Of a stretch of 64,000 bases of DNA, positions 17,413-24,915 are shown in pieces. Position numbers and translations under genes: made by a program. This DNA comes from CAYQUO01 sp964420835 (GTDB lineage Bacteria > Chloroflexota > Anaerolineae > Anaerolineales > Anaerolineaceae): contig CAYQUO010000007.1 in assembly GCA_964420835.1 (NCBI GenBank), positions 1-64,000 on the forward strand. The letters run 5' to 3'. The notes beneath the pieces are model-generated. The model was given only the letters and a program-made list of their open reading frames with translations. It did not search any database and was not told where the DNA came from. Each line of letters starts with the position of its first letter. The stretch's first letter is position 1.

Positions 17413-17441
17413 ATCATAACCAAAAATTTGCAAAAGGACAA
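17413..17441 (-). promoter_or_regulatory. Sigma70-like promoter of the TadE operon
   Basis: Minus strand: TTGTCC (17436-17441), 17 bases, TATGAT (17413-17418), 37 bases before the ATG. Confidence 0.65.
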
Positions 17442-17587
17442 TGCCCGGTTTGAAGTGTAAATCATTTGTAATGTCCGTTCCGGGGGGCAGGTTTTCGGCG
17501 GAGTGCCGGGGCGGGTTGCGCAGGCAGCGGCGGGAACGGGGAGGGGGAATTGGTGAAATTGGACATGGAAATTGGGGTTTTCGGCAA

Positions 17588-17614
17588 TTGACAGGGCGCC
17601 CCGGGGGATGCAGA
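17588..17614 (+). promoter_or_regulatory. Weak candidate promoter of the virion-gene cluster
   Basis: TTGACA at 17588-17593 is followed by only imperfect -10 matches (AATAAT at 20-base spacing). It is about 40 bases before the first gene. The 17442-17587 stretch holds nothing else I recognise. Confidence 0.3.
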
Positions 17615-17637
17615 ATAATAGCATATTTGTTCTATGA

Positions 17638-18024
17638 GTGAAGATGAACCCACCCAAACCCCCTTCACCCCGCCGCCGGCGAAGCCCGGCCAGGCCGCCG
17701 GCAGAGCCCGCCCTGCAGAGCGCAGGAGGCCTGCCGGCGGGCCCCCTCGCCGCGCCGGCCGCGGCGGAGGACCTGGAGGAGGAGATCCTCCTGCTGCGAA
17801 CGATGATCCGCAGGGCGGTGAAGGGAGCGGGGGCCGACCCGGACCCGCAAGCCCTGGTGCGCCAGTTGGACGTGCTGAGCAAGGCCATGGTGCGCCTGGC
17901 GGGCCTGCTGAAGGCGCAGCAGGCGCTGGGGAACAACGTTTCGATGGAGGCCGCCCTCTCCCAGGCGCTGACGGAGACCATCGAGGAGATCCGCAGCCGG
18001 AAACCCCAGTATGCCCGATCCTGA
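17638..18024 (+). CDS. Hypothetical protein at the head of the virion-gene cluster
   Basis: A 128-aa protein (GTG start; an in-frame ATG follows two codons on). The first 45 residues are Pro/Arg-rich. Residues 45-125 are helical and coherent: EDLEEEILLLRTMIRRAVKG, then DPQALVRQLDVLSKAMVRLA, then ALTETIEEIRSR. The helical form and position before a large terminase would suit a small terminase-like or DNA-binding role, but that is inference. An alternative frame from ATG 17634 begins more naturally (acidic Met-Ser-Glu-Asp-Glu-Pro) but becomes low-complexity, so a frameshift near 17,700 is possible. Confidence 0.55.
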   Translation: MKMNPPKPPSPRRRRSPARPPAEPALQSAGGLPAGPLAAPAAAEDLEEEILLLRTMIRRAVKGAGADPDPQALVRQLDVLSKAMVRLAGLLKAQQALGNNVSMEAALSQALTETIEEIRSRKPQYARS

Positions 18025-18218
18025 GGGATCTCTCCCTCCAATCCGGTTCCATCCGGGCCGCCACCAGGCAGATACAACGGGACATTCAGTTCTGCCAAAG
18101 TTGCGAAAGTTACCCCTGTGAAGGCGTCCGCCGCTTCCAGCAGGTCATCACCGACGCCTGCAATGAGATCATCCAGGAATTCCAGGCCCGGGGACCACAA
18201 TACACCCGCACCCAATGA
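18021..18218 (+). CDS. Small Cys-containing hypothetical protein with CTG start (or remnant)
   Basis: An open frame of 65 residues that looks protein-like: RQIQRDIQFCQSCESYPC, then VRRFQQVITDACNEIIQEF. No ATG, GTG or TTG is available; CTG 18021 would overlap the previous stop as CTGA, mimicking the 4-bp ATGA junctions seen elsewhere. It ends as ATGATGA with the next gene. It could be a real gene with a rare or mutated start, or the tail of a frameshifted upstream gene. Confidence 0.35.
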   Translation: MRDLSLQSGSIRAATRQIQRDIQFCQSCESYPCEGVRRFQQVITDACNEIIQEFQARGPQYTRTQ

Positions 18219-18499
18219 TGACCGACGAATATTCCGCATCCCCCGATTTGATCGCCGAGCAGCTCCGCCACGCCATGGACCTGCTCCGCTCCGAGAACGC
18301 CACCCTCCGCAGCCAGATCAACTACGACCGGGAATTCCTGTCGCACCGCCTGAACGCACTCGAGGCCAAATCCTGCGACCAGGAGACCCGCATCCGCAAC
18401 GCCACCGATGGAGTGACATCCTTCAAGACATGGTCCGCACTGGTCGGCGGCTTCTCCACCATCCTGGCCATTCTTGCTTTTATCCTGTCGCTTCGATGA
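18215..18499 (+). CDS. Small membrane protein, coiled coil plus one C-terminal helix
   Basis: A 94-aa protein: a heptad-like region at residues 14-60 (LLRSENATLRSQINYDREFL...LNALEAKS) and one C-terminal transmembrane segment (VGGFSTILAILAFILSLR). This layout resembles the XhlA-type haemolysin/holin accessory proteins of phages, but the match is only by architecture. It overlaps its neighbours by four bases upstream and lies eight bases before the terminase start. Confidence 0.6.
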   Translation: MMTDEYSASPDLIAEQLRHAMDLLRSENATLRSQINYDREFLSHRLNALEAKSCDQETRIRNATDGVTSFKTWSALVGGFSTILAILAFILSLR

Positions 18500-18506
18500 A
18501 CACACG

Positions 18507-20102
18507 ATGCCCAACGATACCACCTCCATCATCAAGCGCCTCATGCAGGATCCGCTCGTTTTCGCAGACGACCTGTCAAGGCTGCCCCTGCGCACGTACC
18601 AGGAGGCTGTCGCCCGCCAGGTCGTCCAGTCCATCCTGTCCGGGGATGGCCTTACCTTCGTGGTCATGTTTCCCCGCCAGTCCGGAAAGAACGAACTCCA
18701 GGCGCAACTGGAGGCCTGGCTCTTGATCCTCTTCTCTGGAACCACCCCCGGCGTTGAGATCGTCAAGGTATCCCCGACATGGAAACCGCAATCGTTGAAC
18801 GCCATGCGCCGGCTCGAGAGAGTCCTGCAGAACAACGTCCTGGCCAACACCAAGGGCTGGCGAAAGGAATCCGGCTACATTTTCAAGGTCGGGAATTCCC
18901 GCATATCGTTCCTCTCAGGCGACCCTGAATCCCACATCGTCGGCGCCACGGCCAACCTGCTGCTGGAGGTGGACGAGGCCCAGGACGTGAGCATCGCGAA
19001 ATACGACAAGGACATCGCGCCCATGGCTGCCAGCACCAACGCCACAAGGATCTTCTGGGGGACGGCCTGGACCTCGAATACCCTGCTGGCCCGGGAGTTG
19101 CGCGCAGCCATGAAAGCCACCGAACAGGACGGGATTACCCGGGTATTCCGCACCGACGCCGACAAGGTAGGGGCAGAGGTGCCGGCCTACAAGGCCCACG
19201 TGGATGGAATCGTGGCCAGGATGGGGCGCAATCACCCCATGGTCAAGACCCAGTACTTCAGCGAGGAACTCGACGCAGAGGGAGCGCTCTTTACTGCAGA
19301 GCGCATCCGGTTGATGCAGGGTACACACCCCGGCCTGAGGATGGGTCCGGGCGCGGATGCCGGCTGGGGAGACAACCACTTGGTGGCCTTCCTGGTGGAC
19401 GTGGCCGGCCAGGATGAGGCCGTCGTCGAGGGCGCCGCCGACAAGCACCCCGGGGCTGCGCGGGATTCCACCGCCATCACCATCGTGGAGGTGGACACCT
19501 CCACCATCGAGGACCCCGGAATCGGCGCACCGGTCTACCGCGTGCTCGACCGCCATCTCTGGACCGGCCTGCCTCAATCCGACCAGTACGGCCGGCTGAG
19601 GTCCCTGGTCGAACTCTGGAATCCCCGCCACGTGGTCATTGACGCCACCGGCATCGGGGCAGGTTTATCCTCGTTCCTGGAAAGAACCTTCCCCAACCGC
19701 ATCATCCCCTTTGTCTTCACGGCGGCCTCCAAGGCCCGCCTGTGCTGGAACTACCTCTCCATCATCGACGGCGCACGCTGGAAGGAACCGACCGGAACCT
19801 TCCCCTCCATTTTTGCCCCTCAAAATGGGGGGGACCGAGGGGGGGTGTCATTGGGTGAGCTCTTTATTCGCCAGCTGCAGGCCGTCACCTATGAGGTTTT
19901 GCCGGGACCCGGCAAGTTGATCCGCTGGGAGGTGCCGGCCGGAACGCGCGACCCGCTGAACGGCGAGTACCTCCACGACGACCTGGTCATGTCCGCCGCC
20001 CTGGTGGCCGAACTGGACGCCCTGCCCTGGGGGTCCACCGCCAGGGACGTGCTGCTGGTCCGCAACCCCGACCCGCTGACCGAGATGGACAAGGGGTTCT
20101 GA
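18507..20102 (+). CDS. Phage large terminase subunit
   Basis: A 531-aa protein. Walker A variant FVVMFPRQSGKNE at about residues 51-63 and Walker B LLLEVDEAQD near 151-160 mark the packaging ATPase. The RNase H-like nuclease shows ARDSTAITIVEVD near 318-330 and later HVVIDATGIGAG and HDDLVMSAAL. It cuts and pumps DNA into the prohead through the portal encoded next. Residues about 432-446 are encoded by a palindromic repeat copy inserted in frame between ARWKEPTGTFP and LGELFIRQL. Start chosen at ATG 18507; the frame is open upstream to 18474. Confidence 0.92.
   Translation: MPNDTTSIIKRLMQDPLVFADDLSRLPLRTYQEAVARQVVQSILSGDGLTFVVMFPRQSGKNELQAQLEAWLLILFSGTTPGVEIVKVSPTWKPQSLNAMRRLERVLQNNVLANTKGWRKESGYIFKVGNSRISFLSGDPESHIVGATANLLLEVDEAQDVSIAKYDKDIAPMAASTNATRIFWGTAWTSNTLLARELRAAMKATEQDGITRVFRTDADKVGAEVPAYKAHVDGIVARMGRNHPMVKTQYFSEELDAEGALFTAERIRLMQGTHPGLRMGPGADAGWGDNHLVAFLVDVAGQDEAVVEGAADKHPGAARDSTAITIVEVDTSTIEDPGIGAPVYRVLDRHLWTGLPQSDQYGRLRSLVELWNPRHVVIDATGIGAGLSSFLERTFPNRIIPFVFTAASKARLCWNYLSIIDGARWKEPTGTFPSIFAPQNGGDRGGVSLGELFIRQLQAVTYEVLPGPGKLIRWEVPAGTRDPLNGEYLHDDLVMSAALVAELDALPWGSTARDVLLVRNPDPLTEMDKGF
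19802..19845. repeat. Palindromic repeat copy inside the terminase gene
   Basis: CCCCTCCATTTTTG..., a short loop and AAAATGGGGGGG with ACCGA and a second G7 run: the same family as the intergenic copies at 12.8-13.2, 23.6 and 24.8 kb. It keeps the reading frame and adds about 15 residues. Confidence 0.85.
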
Positions 20103-20113
20103 AAGGAGCACTG

Positions 20114-21523
20114 ATGAGCAAACCGTGGTTCGTGGTTGGTCGTTCGTGGTTCGCCCGTGGTTGGTCGTTCGTCCGTTCCAGGTTCGCCGTGGCCGAGACC
20201 GATTCCACCCTGGCCATGTTCAGCCGCCGCTGGAAGAGCAGCGACCGCGACCGCTACCCCTATGACCGCGGCGAAATCCTGGAGCAATCCCTCGAAGCCT
20301 GGCGCACCAACCCCATCGCCCGCCGCATCATCGGCCTGACCACCCAGTACGTGGTCGGCGCCGGCGTGGAGATCGGCTCCCGCCACCGCAAAACCGACGC
20401 CTTCCTCAAGAGGTTCTGGAACCATCCCCTCAACCACATGCCGGTGCGCATCATGGAATGGTGCGACGAGTTGTCCAGGACAGGCAACCTGTTCATCCTG
20501 GTTTCCACCGACGCCGCGGGGATGTCCTACGTCCGCGCCATCCCCGCCGCCCAGGTGGAAAGCATTCAGTCCCAGGTCAACGACATCGAACAGCCATTGA
20601 GTTTCACCCTCAAGGCCGACGTGGAGACCATGGAGCAGAAGGTTTACCCGGCCTACGACAAGCTGAACGATACGCCCTGGCAGCCGGTCATCCTGCATTA
20701 CGCCATCAACCGGCCGGCCGGCGGCCAGTGGGGCGAGCCTGACCTGGCCCCCCTGCTCAAATGGCTCTCCCGGTACAGCAACTGGCTGGAGGACCGGGCG
20801 CGCCTGAACCGCTACCGCAATTCCTTTTTGTTCGTCGTGCGCGGCCAGTACCTCAGCGACGCCCAGCGCGTGGCCCGCCAGAACCAGTTCAACGCTTCGC
20901 CGCCGGCCCCTGGTTCCATCCTGGTGACCGATTCCAGCGAGGAGTGGGAGGTTATGTCGCCCAAACTGGAATCCTCCGACGCCAACGAGGACGGCCTGGC
21001 GCTCAAAAAGATGATCGCCACCGGCGCCGGCGTGCCGCTGCACTTCCTGGCCGAACCGGAATCCTCCACCCGCGCCACCGCCGAAGCCGCCGGCGGTCCA
21101 TCCTACCGCCACTTTGAGCAGCGCCAGCAGTTCTTCCTCTGGGTGATCCAGGACCTGCTGACCATGGCCGTCTCCCGCGCCAGCCAGTTTGACCGGCTGA
21201 TCAGCGCCGGGGCGGAGATCACCGTCGAAGGCGCCGACATTTCCGCCCGGGACAACGTTGCCCTGGCCACCGCTTCCGCATCCATCCTGCCCCTGCTGGC
21301 CAGCCTGCGCGACCGGCAAATGATCGACGACAGGGAGTTCCTGCGCATGGCTTACCGGTTCAGCGGTGAGCCGGTGAACGTGGAGGATATGCTCGAGAGA
21401 GGGCGCCAGGCCGGGACGGGTGCTGCGCCGCCGTCCGGCGCCGGCCCTGGCGATGCTGCCGCCGACGGGACCGAAACACCATCCAAGGACCGTGCCCTCG
21501 TCTCCCCGGATGGCGCATTATGA
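20114..21523 (+). CDS. Phage portal protein
   Basis: A 469-aa protein with AAAGGAG before ATG 20114. Portal-family features: NPIARRIIGLTTQYVVGAGV, WCDELSRTGNLFILV, then LKKMIATGAGVPLHFLAEPE and YRHFEQRQQFFLWVIQDLL. The dodecameric ring forms the DNA entry vertex. The first 28 residues (rich in W, F, V, R) are encoded by a GTGGTTGGTCGTTCGT direct repeat (20131-20147 and 20156-20172) and are probably an addition to the normal portal. The C-terminal 50 residues are Ala/Gly/Pro-rich and disordered. It lies 11 bases after the terminase. Confidence 0.9.
   Translation: MSKPWFVVGRSWFARGWSFVRSRFAVAETDSTLAMFSRRWKSSDRDRYPYDRGEILEQSLEAWRTNPIARRIIGLTTQYVVGAGVEIGSRHRKTDAFLKRFWNHPLNHMPVRIMEWCDELSRTGNLFILVSTDAAGMSYVRAIPAAQVESIQSQVNDIEQPLSFTLKADVETMEQKVYPAYDKLNDTPWQPVILHYAINRPAGGQWGEPDLAPLLKWLSRYSNWLEDRARLNRYRNSFLFVVRGQYLSDAQRVARQNQFNASPPAPGSILVTDSSEEWEVMSPKLESSDANEDGLALKKMIATGAGVPLHFLAEPESSTRATAEAAGGPSYRHFEQRQQFFLWVIQDLLTMAVSRASQFDRLISAGAEITVEGADISARDNVALATASASILPLLASLRDRQMIDDREFLRMAYRFSGEPVNVEDMLERGRQAGTGAAPPSGAGPGDAAADGTETPSKDRALVSPDGAL
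20131..20172 (+). repeat. 25-bp-period direct repeat in the 5' end of the portal gene
   Basis: CGTGGTTGGTCGTTCGT occurs at 20131-20147 and 20156-20172. It resembles the simple TTCGTGG-type repeats that litter some intergenic regions, but here it lies downstream of a strong ribosome binding site and is translated. Confidence 0.75.
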
Positions 21524-21532
21524 GTTCACATA

Positions 21533-21552
21533 GGGCGGTTCACGAACCGCCC
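21533..21552. repeat. 20-bp palindrome between portal and protease genes
   Basis: GGGCGGTTC-AC-GAACCGCCC: a 9-bp perfect stem with a 2-base centre, in the portal-protease spacer. The same element type recurs at 22062-22150. Confidence 0.85.
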
Positions 21553-21569
21553 GTTCACAAGGAGAATTT

Positions 21570-23633
21570 ATGACAATCAAACACCGCCAGCAGTTTGACA
21601 TCGCCGGAACCCCCACCCCCTTCGGCACCTTCGAGGTCCTGGCCATCACCGCCGGCGAGGGCAACGGCTGGAAGTTCTCAGCCGAAACCCTGAAGAAATC
21701 GCTGCCCCTGTGGGAGAACGCCGAGTGCTTCATCGACCATTCCTTTTGGGGTCATTCCCTGCGCGACCTGGCCGGCGTTTTCTCCGCCCCCTCCTGGGAC
21801 GAGGGCGCCCAGGGGATCGCCCTCTCCCTGCAGCCCATGGGTCCCTCCGCCCCCTTGCTGGTGGAGATCGGCAGGCAGATGCTTGCAGAGAAGGACCTCC
21901 ACCCCAAAGTCGGCTTCTCCGCCGACCTCACATTCACCAGCAAGGGAAAGGACGTGCAGGAGATTCTCAAGATTTATTCCGTCGACCTCGTTTACAACCC
22001 CGCCAGGGGAGGGGCATTCAAACGTGCCCTCAATGCCATCGGTTGGGATTCACCCATAACCATAGGGGCAATTCAACCCATCGTAGGGGCGGTTCATCAA
22101 TCGCCCAGCGTAGGGGCAATTCACGAATTGCCCATTCACGAACCGCCCCACAGAAAGGACAATCCAATGCCAGAACCTGTTGCCACCCCGGCGCCTGACA
22201 GCGAACAGGCCGCCATCGCGGAGCATGCTGTAAGCATCCGCGCCCTCCTGCAGGAGCAGGAGCGCGTCCGTGCTGACATGGAGGCAGCCAAAAAGGTGCG
22301 CGCCGAGATGTGCGGCCATCTGCTGGAAAGCGCCCTGGCTGCCTCCAACCTGCCCAAACCCATGCAGGAATCCGTCCGCAGGCAGTTCTCGGGGCGCATC
22401 TACGAACCCGCAGAATTGAACCAGGCCATTGAAGACGCCCGCAACCTGGTCTCCGAATTAACAGGAGCCCTTACAGTGCAGGGCCCCGGCCGCATCCACG
22501 GCCTGTTCTCATCCGAGGATCAACTGCAGGCCGCCGTTGATGACCTGCTCGAAGCCCCCAGGGACAAGGCAGCCGAGGGCCTCAAGGTGGCCAAACTCTC
22601 CGGCATCCGCGAACTCTACCTCATGCTGACGGGTGACGTCGAACTGCACGGCGGCTTCGACCGTTCCCGCATCCAACTGGCTACCACCGCCGACTTCACC
22701 GGCATCATCAAGAACGCCCTCAACAAGATCGTCGTCAACAAGTGGGCCGAACTCGGCGCCGCCGGTTACGACTGGTGGAAGGCCATCTCCACCGTCGAGC
22801 ACTTCAACTCCATCAACACCATCACCGGCACGCTGGTCGGCACCGTTGGAGCCCTGCCGGCCGTGGCAGAAGGCGCAGAGTACACCGAACTGCCCATCGG
22901 CGACAGCCCCGAGACGGCTTCCTTCGTCAAGTATGGAGGCTACATCCCCCTCACCCTGGAACTGATCGACCGGGACGAGACCCGCAAACTGAAGGCCTAC
23001 CCCCGGGAACTGGCCATCGGCGGCCTGCGCAAGATCAGCGCGCTTGTGGCCGCCATCTTCACCGCCAATTCCGGCGTGGGGCCCACCATGGCCGATGGCG
23101 GCGCCCTCTTCAACAACACGGCCGTAACCACCGCCGGCGGCCATGCGAATTTGCTGACCACCGCCCTGGACGCCAATCAATGGGAGGTCGTCTCCACGGC
23201 CGTGTACAACCAGCCGCTGCTCATCAAGAACGCCGCCGGCCTCATCGGAACCGGCCCCAAGATGGCCGTCAACCCCCGCTACCTGCTGGTCCCGCGTGCC
23301 CTGCAACTCACCGCCATGAAGATCCTCTACCCCAGCCTGGAGAACAAGGCCAACATCTACTCCGAGAACCTGCAGCGCGGCCGGCCGGGTGACGTTATCA
23401 CCGTCCCCGAGTGGACCGACGCCACCGACTGGGCCGCGGTGGTGGACCCTGTAATTGCCCCGGCCATTCACATCGGCGAGCGCTTCGGCATCATGCCGGA
23501 GATCTTCATCGCCGGCGACGAGCAGTCCCCGGCCGTGTTCATGAACGACGAGCACCGCCTCAAGGCCCGCCACTTCCTGGCCGTCTGGGTAAACGACTAC
23601 CGCCCGTTGCATAAAAGCAACGTGGCTGGATAA
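21570..23633 (+). CDS. Prohead protease fused to major capsid protein
   Basis: A 687-aa open frame. Residues 1-160 match a prohead maturation protease: a His in CFIDHSFWGH (about 56) and a Ser in KVGFSADLTF (about 117). Residues from about 200 (MPEPVATP) to the end are a capsid-type protein: a helical scaffold-like part, then TITGTLVGTVGALPAVAEGA, GGYIPLTLELIDRDETRKL and AVNPRYLLVPRALQL. The two are joined by about 30 residues encoded by a cluster of GTAGGGGCRRTTC-type repeats. ATG 22167 within the frame has AAAGGAC nine bases upstream, so the 488-aa capsid may also be made on its own. Protease-capsid order is standard in HK97-like modules; the junction here is unusual. Confidence 0.85.
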   Translation: MTIKHRQQFDIAGTPTPFGTFEVLAITAGEGNGWKFSAETLKKSLPLWENAECFIDHSFWGHSLRDLAGVFSAPSWDEGAQGIALSLQPMGPSAPLLVEIGRQMLAEKDLHPKVGFSADLTFTSKGKDVQEILKIYSVDLVYNPARGGAFKRALNAIGWDSPITIGAIQPIVGAVHQSPSVGAIHELPIHEPPHRKDNPMPEPVATPAPDSEQAAIAEHAVSIRALLQEQERVRADMEAAKKVRAEMCGHLLESALAASNLPKPMQESVRRQFSGRIYEPAELNQAIEDARNLVSELTGALTVQGPGRIHGLFSSEDQLQAAVDDLLEAPRDKAAEGLKVAKLSGIRELYLMLTGDVELHGGFDRSRIQLATTADFTGIIKNALNKIVVNKWAELGAAGYDWWKAISTVEHFNSINTITGTLVGTVGALPAVAEGAEYTELPIGDSPETASFVKYGGYIPLTLELIDRDETRKLKAYPRELAIGGLRKISALVAAIFTANSGVGPTMADGGALFNNTAVTTAGGHANLLTTALDANQWEVVSTAVYNQPLLIKNAAGLIGTGPKMAVNPRYLLVPRALQLTAMKILYPSLENKANIYSENLQRGRPGDVITVPEWTDATDWAAVVDPVIAPAIHIGERFGIMPEIFIAGDEQSPAVFMNDEHRLKARHFLAVWVNDYRPLHKSNVAG
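22062..22150. repeat. Cluster of GTAGGGGC-type short inverted repeats, translated
   Basis: Partial copy near 22062, GTAGGGGCGGTTCATCAATC near 22083, GTAGGGGCAATTCACGAATT near 22110 and a half copy ending 22150. The pairs GGGGCAATTC/GAATTGCCC and GGGCGGTT/AACCGCCC can form hairpins. The frame stays open through all copies. Confidence 0.85.
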
Positions 23634-23645
23634 ACCTCTGTTCAT

Positions 23646-23690
23646 CCCCCCCCATTTTCGCCTTATAAAATGGGGGGGACTGAGGGGGGG
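23646..23690. repeat. Palindromic repeat copy between capsid and next gene
   Basis: C8-ATTTT, short loop, AAAAT-G7, ACTGA, G7. It ends 30 bases before the next start codon, just upstream of its ribosome binding site. Confidence 0.9.
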
Positions 23691-23719
23691 CTTCCCTCCC
23701 CGCTGAAAGGAGTACCACC

Positions 23720-24229
23720 ATGGGTTACGTACACGACACCCAAATGTCCCAATACATCCCGGCAGCCTGCATCCAAAAGACCGCCGGCACCTGGACCACC
23801 ACCATCTCATCCAACACCGTGGGCGACGTCCGCTCCGCAGCCGCCGCAGCCTTCACGCTGATCATCCCCATCATCATCCCATCCAATGCCGCCGCCTACA
23901 AAGGCGCCAGGCTCAAGAGCATCGACGTCTGCTACAAGATCGCCACCAAGGACGCCACAGACTTCGCCACCGTCGAATTGGAGAAACAGGCTTTCCCAGC
24001 CGATACCGTGGCTGTTTCCGCCGCAGCCGTTGCCGTCACCCTCGACGCCAACCACAACACGGCCGCCAAGCGCTACGCCCAGGGAAGCCATACCATGACG
24101 GTGGCGCTGAACACCCCCGCCTGGATCGACGATAACGACGTTTACCTCCTGCAACTGGTGGTCAGCGCCGCGGACACCACCGTCTTCACCCTTTGGGGCG
24201 CCCGTGCCAACTTCGACCTGCGCGTGTAA
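23720..24229 (+). CDS. Putative virion structural protein
   Basis: A 169-aa protein with GAAAGGAG before ATG 23720. Composition is Ala/Thr/Val-rich with alternating beta-strand-like segments (FTLIIPIIIPSN, VSAAAVAVTLDAN, VYLLQLVVSAADTTVFTLWG), as in capsid decoration or minor structural proteins. No named domain is seen. Its position directly after the capsid gene supports a head protein. Palindromic repeats flank it on both sides. Confidence 0.6.
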   Translation: MGYVHDTQMSQYIPAACIQKTAGTWTTTISSNTVGDVRSAAAAAFTLIIPIIIPSNAAAYKGARLKSIDVCYKIATKDATDFATVELEKQAFPADTVAVSAAAVAVTLDANHNTAAKRYAQGSHTMTVALNTPAWIDDNDVYLLQLVVSAADTTVFTLWGARANFDLRV

Positions 24230-24235
24230 AACTAT

Positions 24236-24322
24236 CCCCCCCACCTCATTTTTTCCCCCCCATTTTCCTGAAGAAAACATCAGGACACGTGAAACCCAAA
24301 AATGGGGGGGATGAAGGGGGGG
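24236..24322. repeat. Palindromic repeat copy with long loop
   Basis: C-runs and ATTTT, loop with CCTGA...TCAGG, AAAAAT-G7, ATGAA, G7. It lies between two virion genes and ends 30 bases before the next start. Confidence 0.9.
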
Positions 24323-24351
24323 CTTCTTCCCCCGAGAAAGGATACCGTCAA

Positions 24352-24756
24352 ATGAAAGACCTCTTCATTTCCCGCAAGTTCTGGGTAACCCTGTTCCTCC
24401 TGGTTACCATCGTTATCGCAGCCTTCATCCCGGATTTTGAGTTCAACACCGAACAGGCCGCCGGCTTCGCCATCATCGCCGTCAGTTACCTGATAGGCGT
24501 GTCCATTGACCCCGGGCCCGGAGGCTGGAAAGGCGTAGTCCAGTCCCGCAAGTTCTGGGCTGCCGTCGTCGGCTTCACCGTCCTGGTCTTCCAGGCCTTC
24601 AAGATCGTCCTGCCCTTCGACCTCACACCTGAACAATTAATAGCATTCTGCGTTGTCATGGGCGGGTACATCTCCGGCGTGGCCCTGGAAAAGCCGATTG
24701 TCATTCCAGTTATCAAGACTGTGCAGCGCGCTGTAAACAAACCAGGCAAACCGTAG
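24352..24756 (+). CDS. Holin-like membrane protein with internal duplication
   Basis: A 134-aa protein from ATG 24352 (AGAAAGGA upstream). There are four hydrophobic helices in two homologous halves: residues 6-53 (SRKFWVTLFLLVTIV, FNTEQAAGFAIIAVSYLIGV) and 64-113 (SRKFWAAVVGFTVLV, LTPEQLIAFCVVMGGYISGV). Its place immediately before the endolysin suggests a holin that would form the lysis pore; this is inferred from size, topology and context. Confidence 0.7.
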   Translation: MKDLFISRKFWVTLFLLVTIVIAAFIPDFEFNTEQAAGFAIIAVSYLIGVSIDPGPGGWKGVVQSRKFWAAVVGFTVLVFQAFKIVLPFDLTPEQLIAFCVVMGGYISGVALEKPIVIPVIKTVQRAVNKPGKP

Positions 24757-24812
24757 ACCGTGTAACCGGCGGTCCATCTAATCTCCTCCTCGTATCCCCT
24801 CACCTCGTACTC

Positions 24813-24875
24813 TCCCCTCCATTTTCGCAGAAAATGGGGGGGATGAAGGGGGGGTGGGGGGACGAAGGGGGGGGC
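24813..24875. repeat. Palindromic repeat copy with four-run G-quadruplex motif
   Basis: CCCCTCCATTTT, loop, AAAAT then G7 (24836-24842), 5 bases, G7 (24848-24854), 1 base, G6 (24856-24861), 5 bases, G8 (24867-24874). It ends 17 bases before ATG 24892, where translation of the endolysin gene would normally begin. Confidence 0.85.
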
Positions 24876-24915
24876 AGGCAAGGACAATCCCATGCTCACC
24901 CTCGACTGCTAGCCC

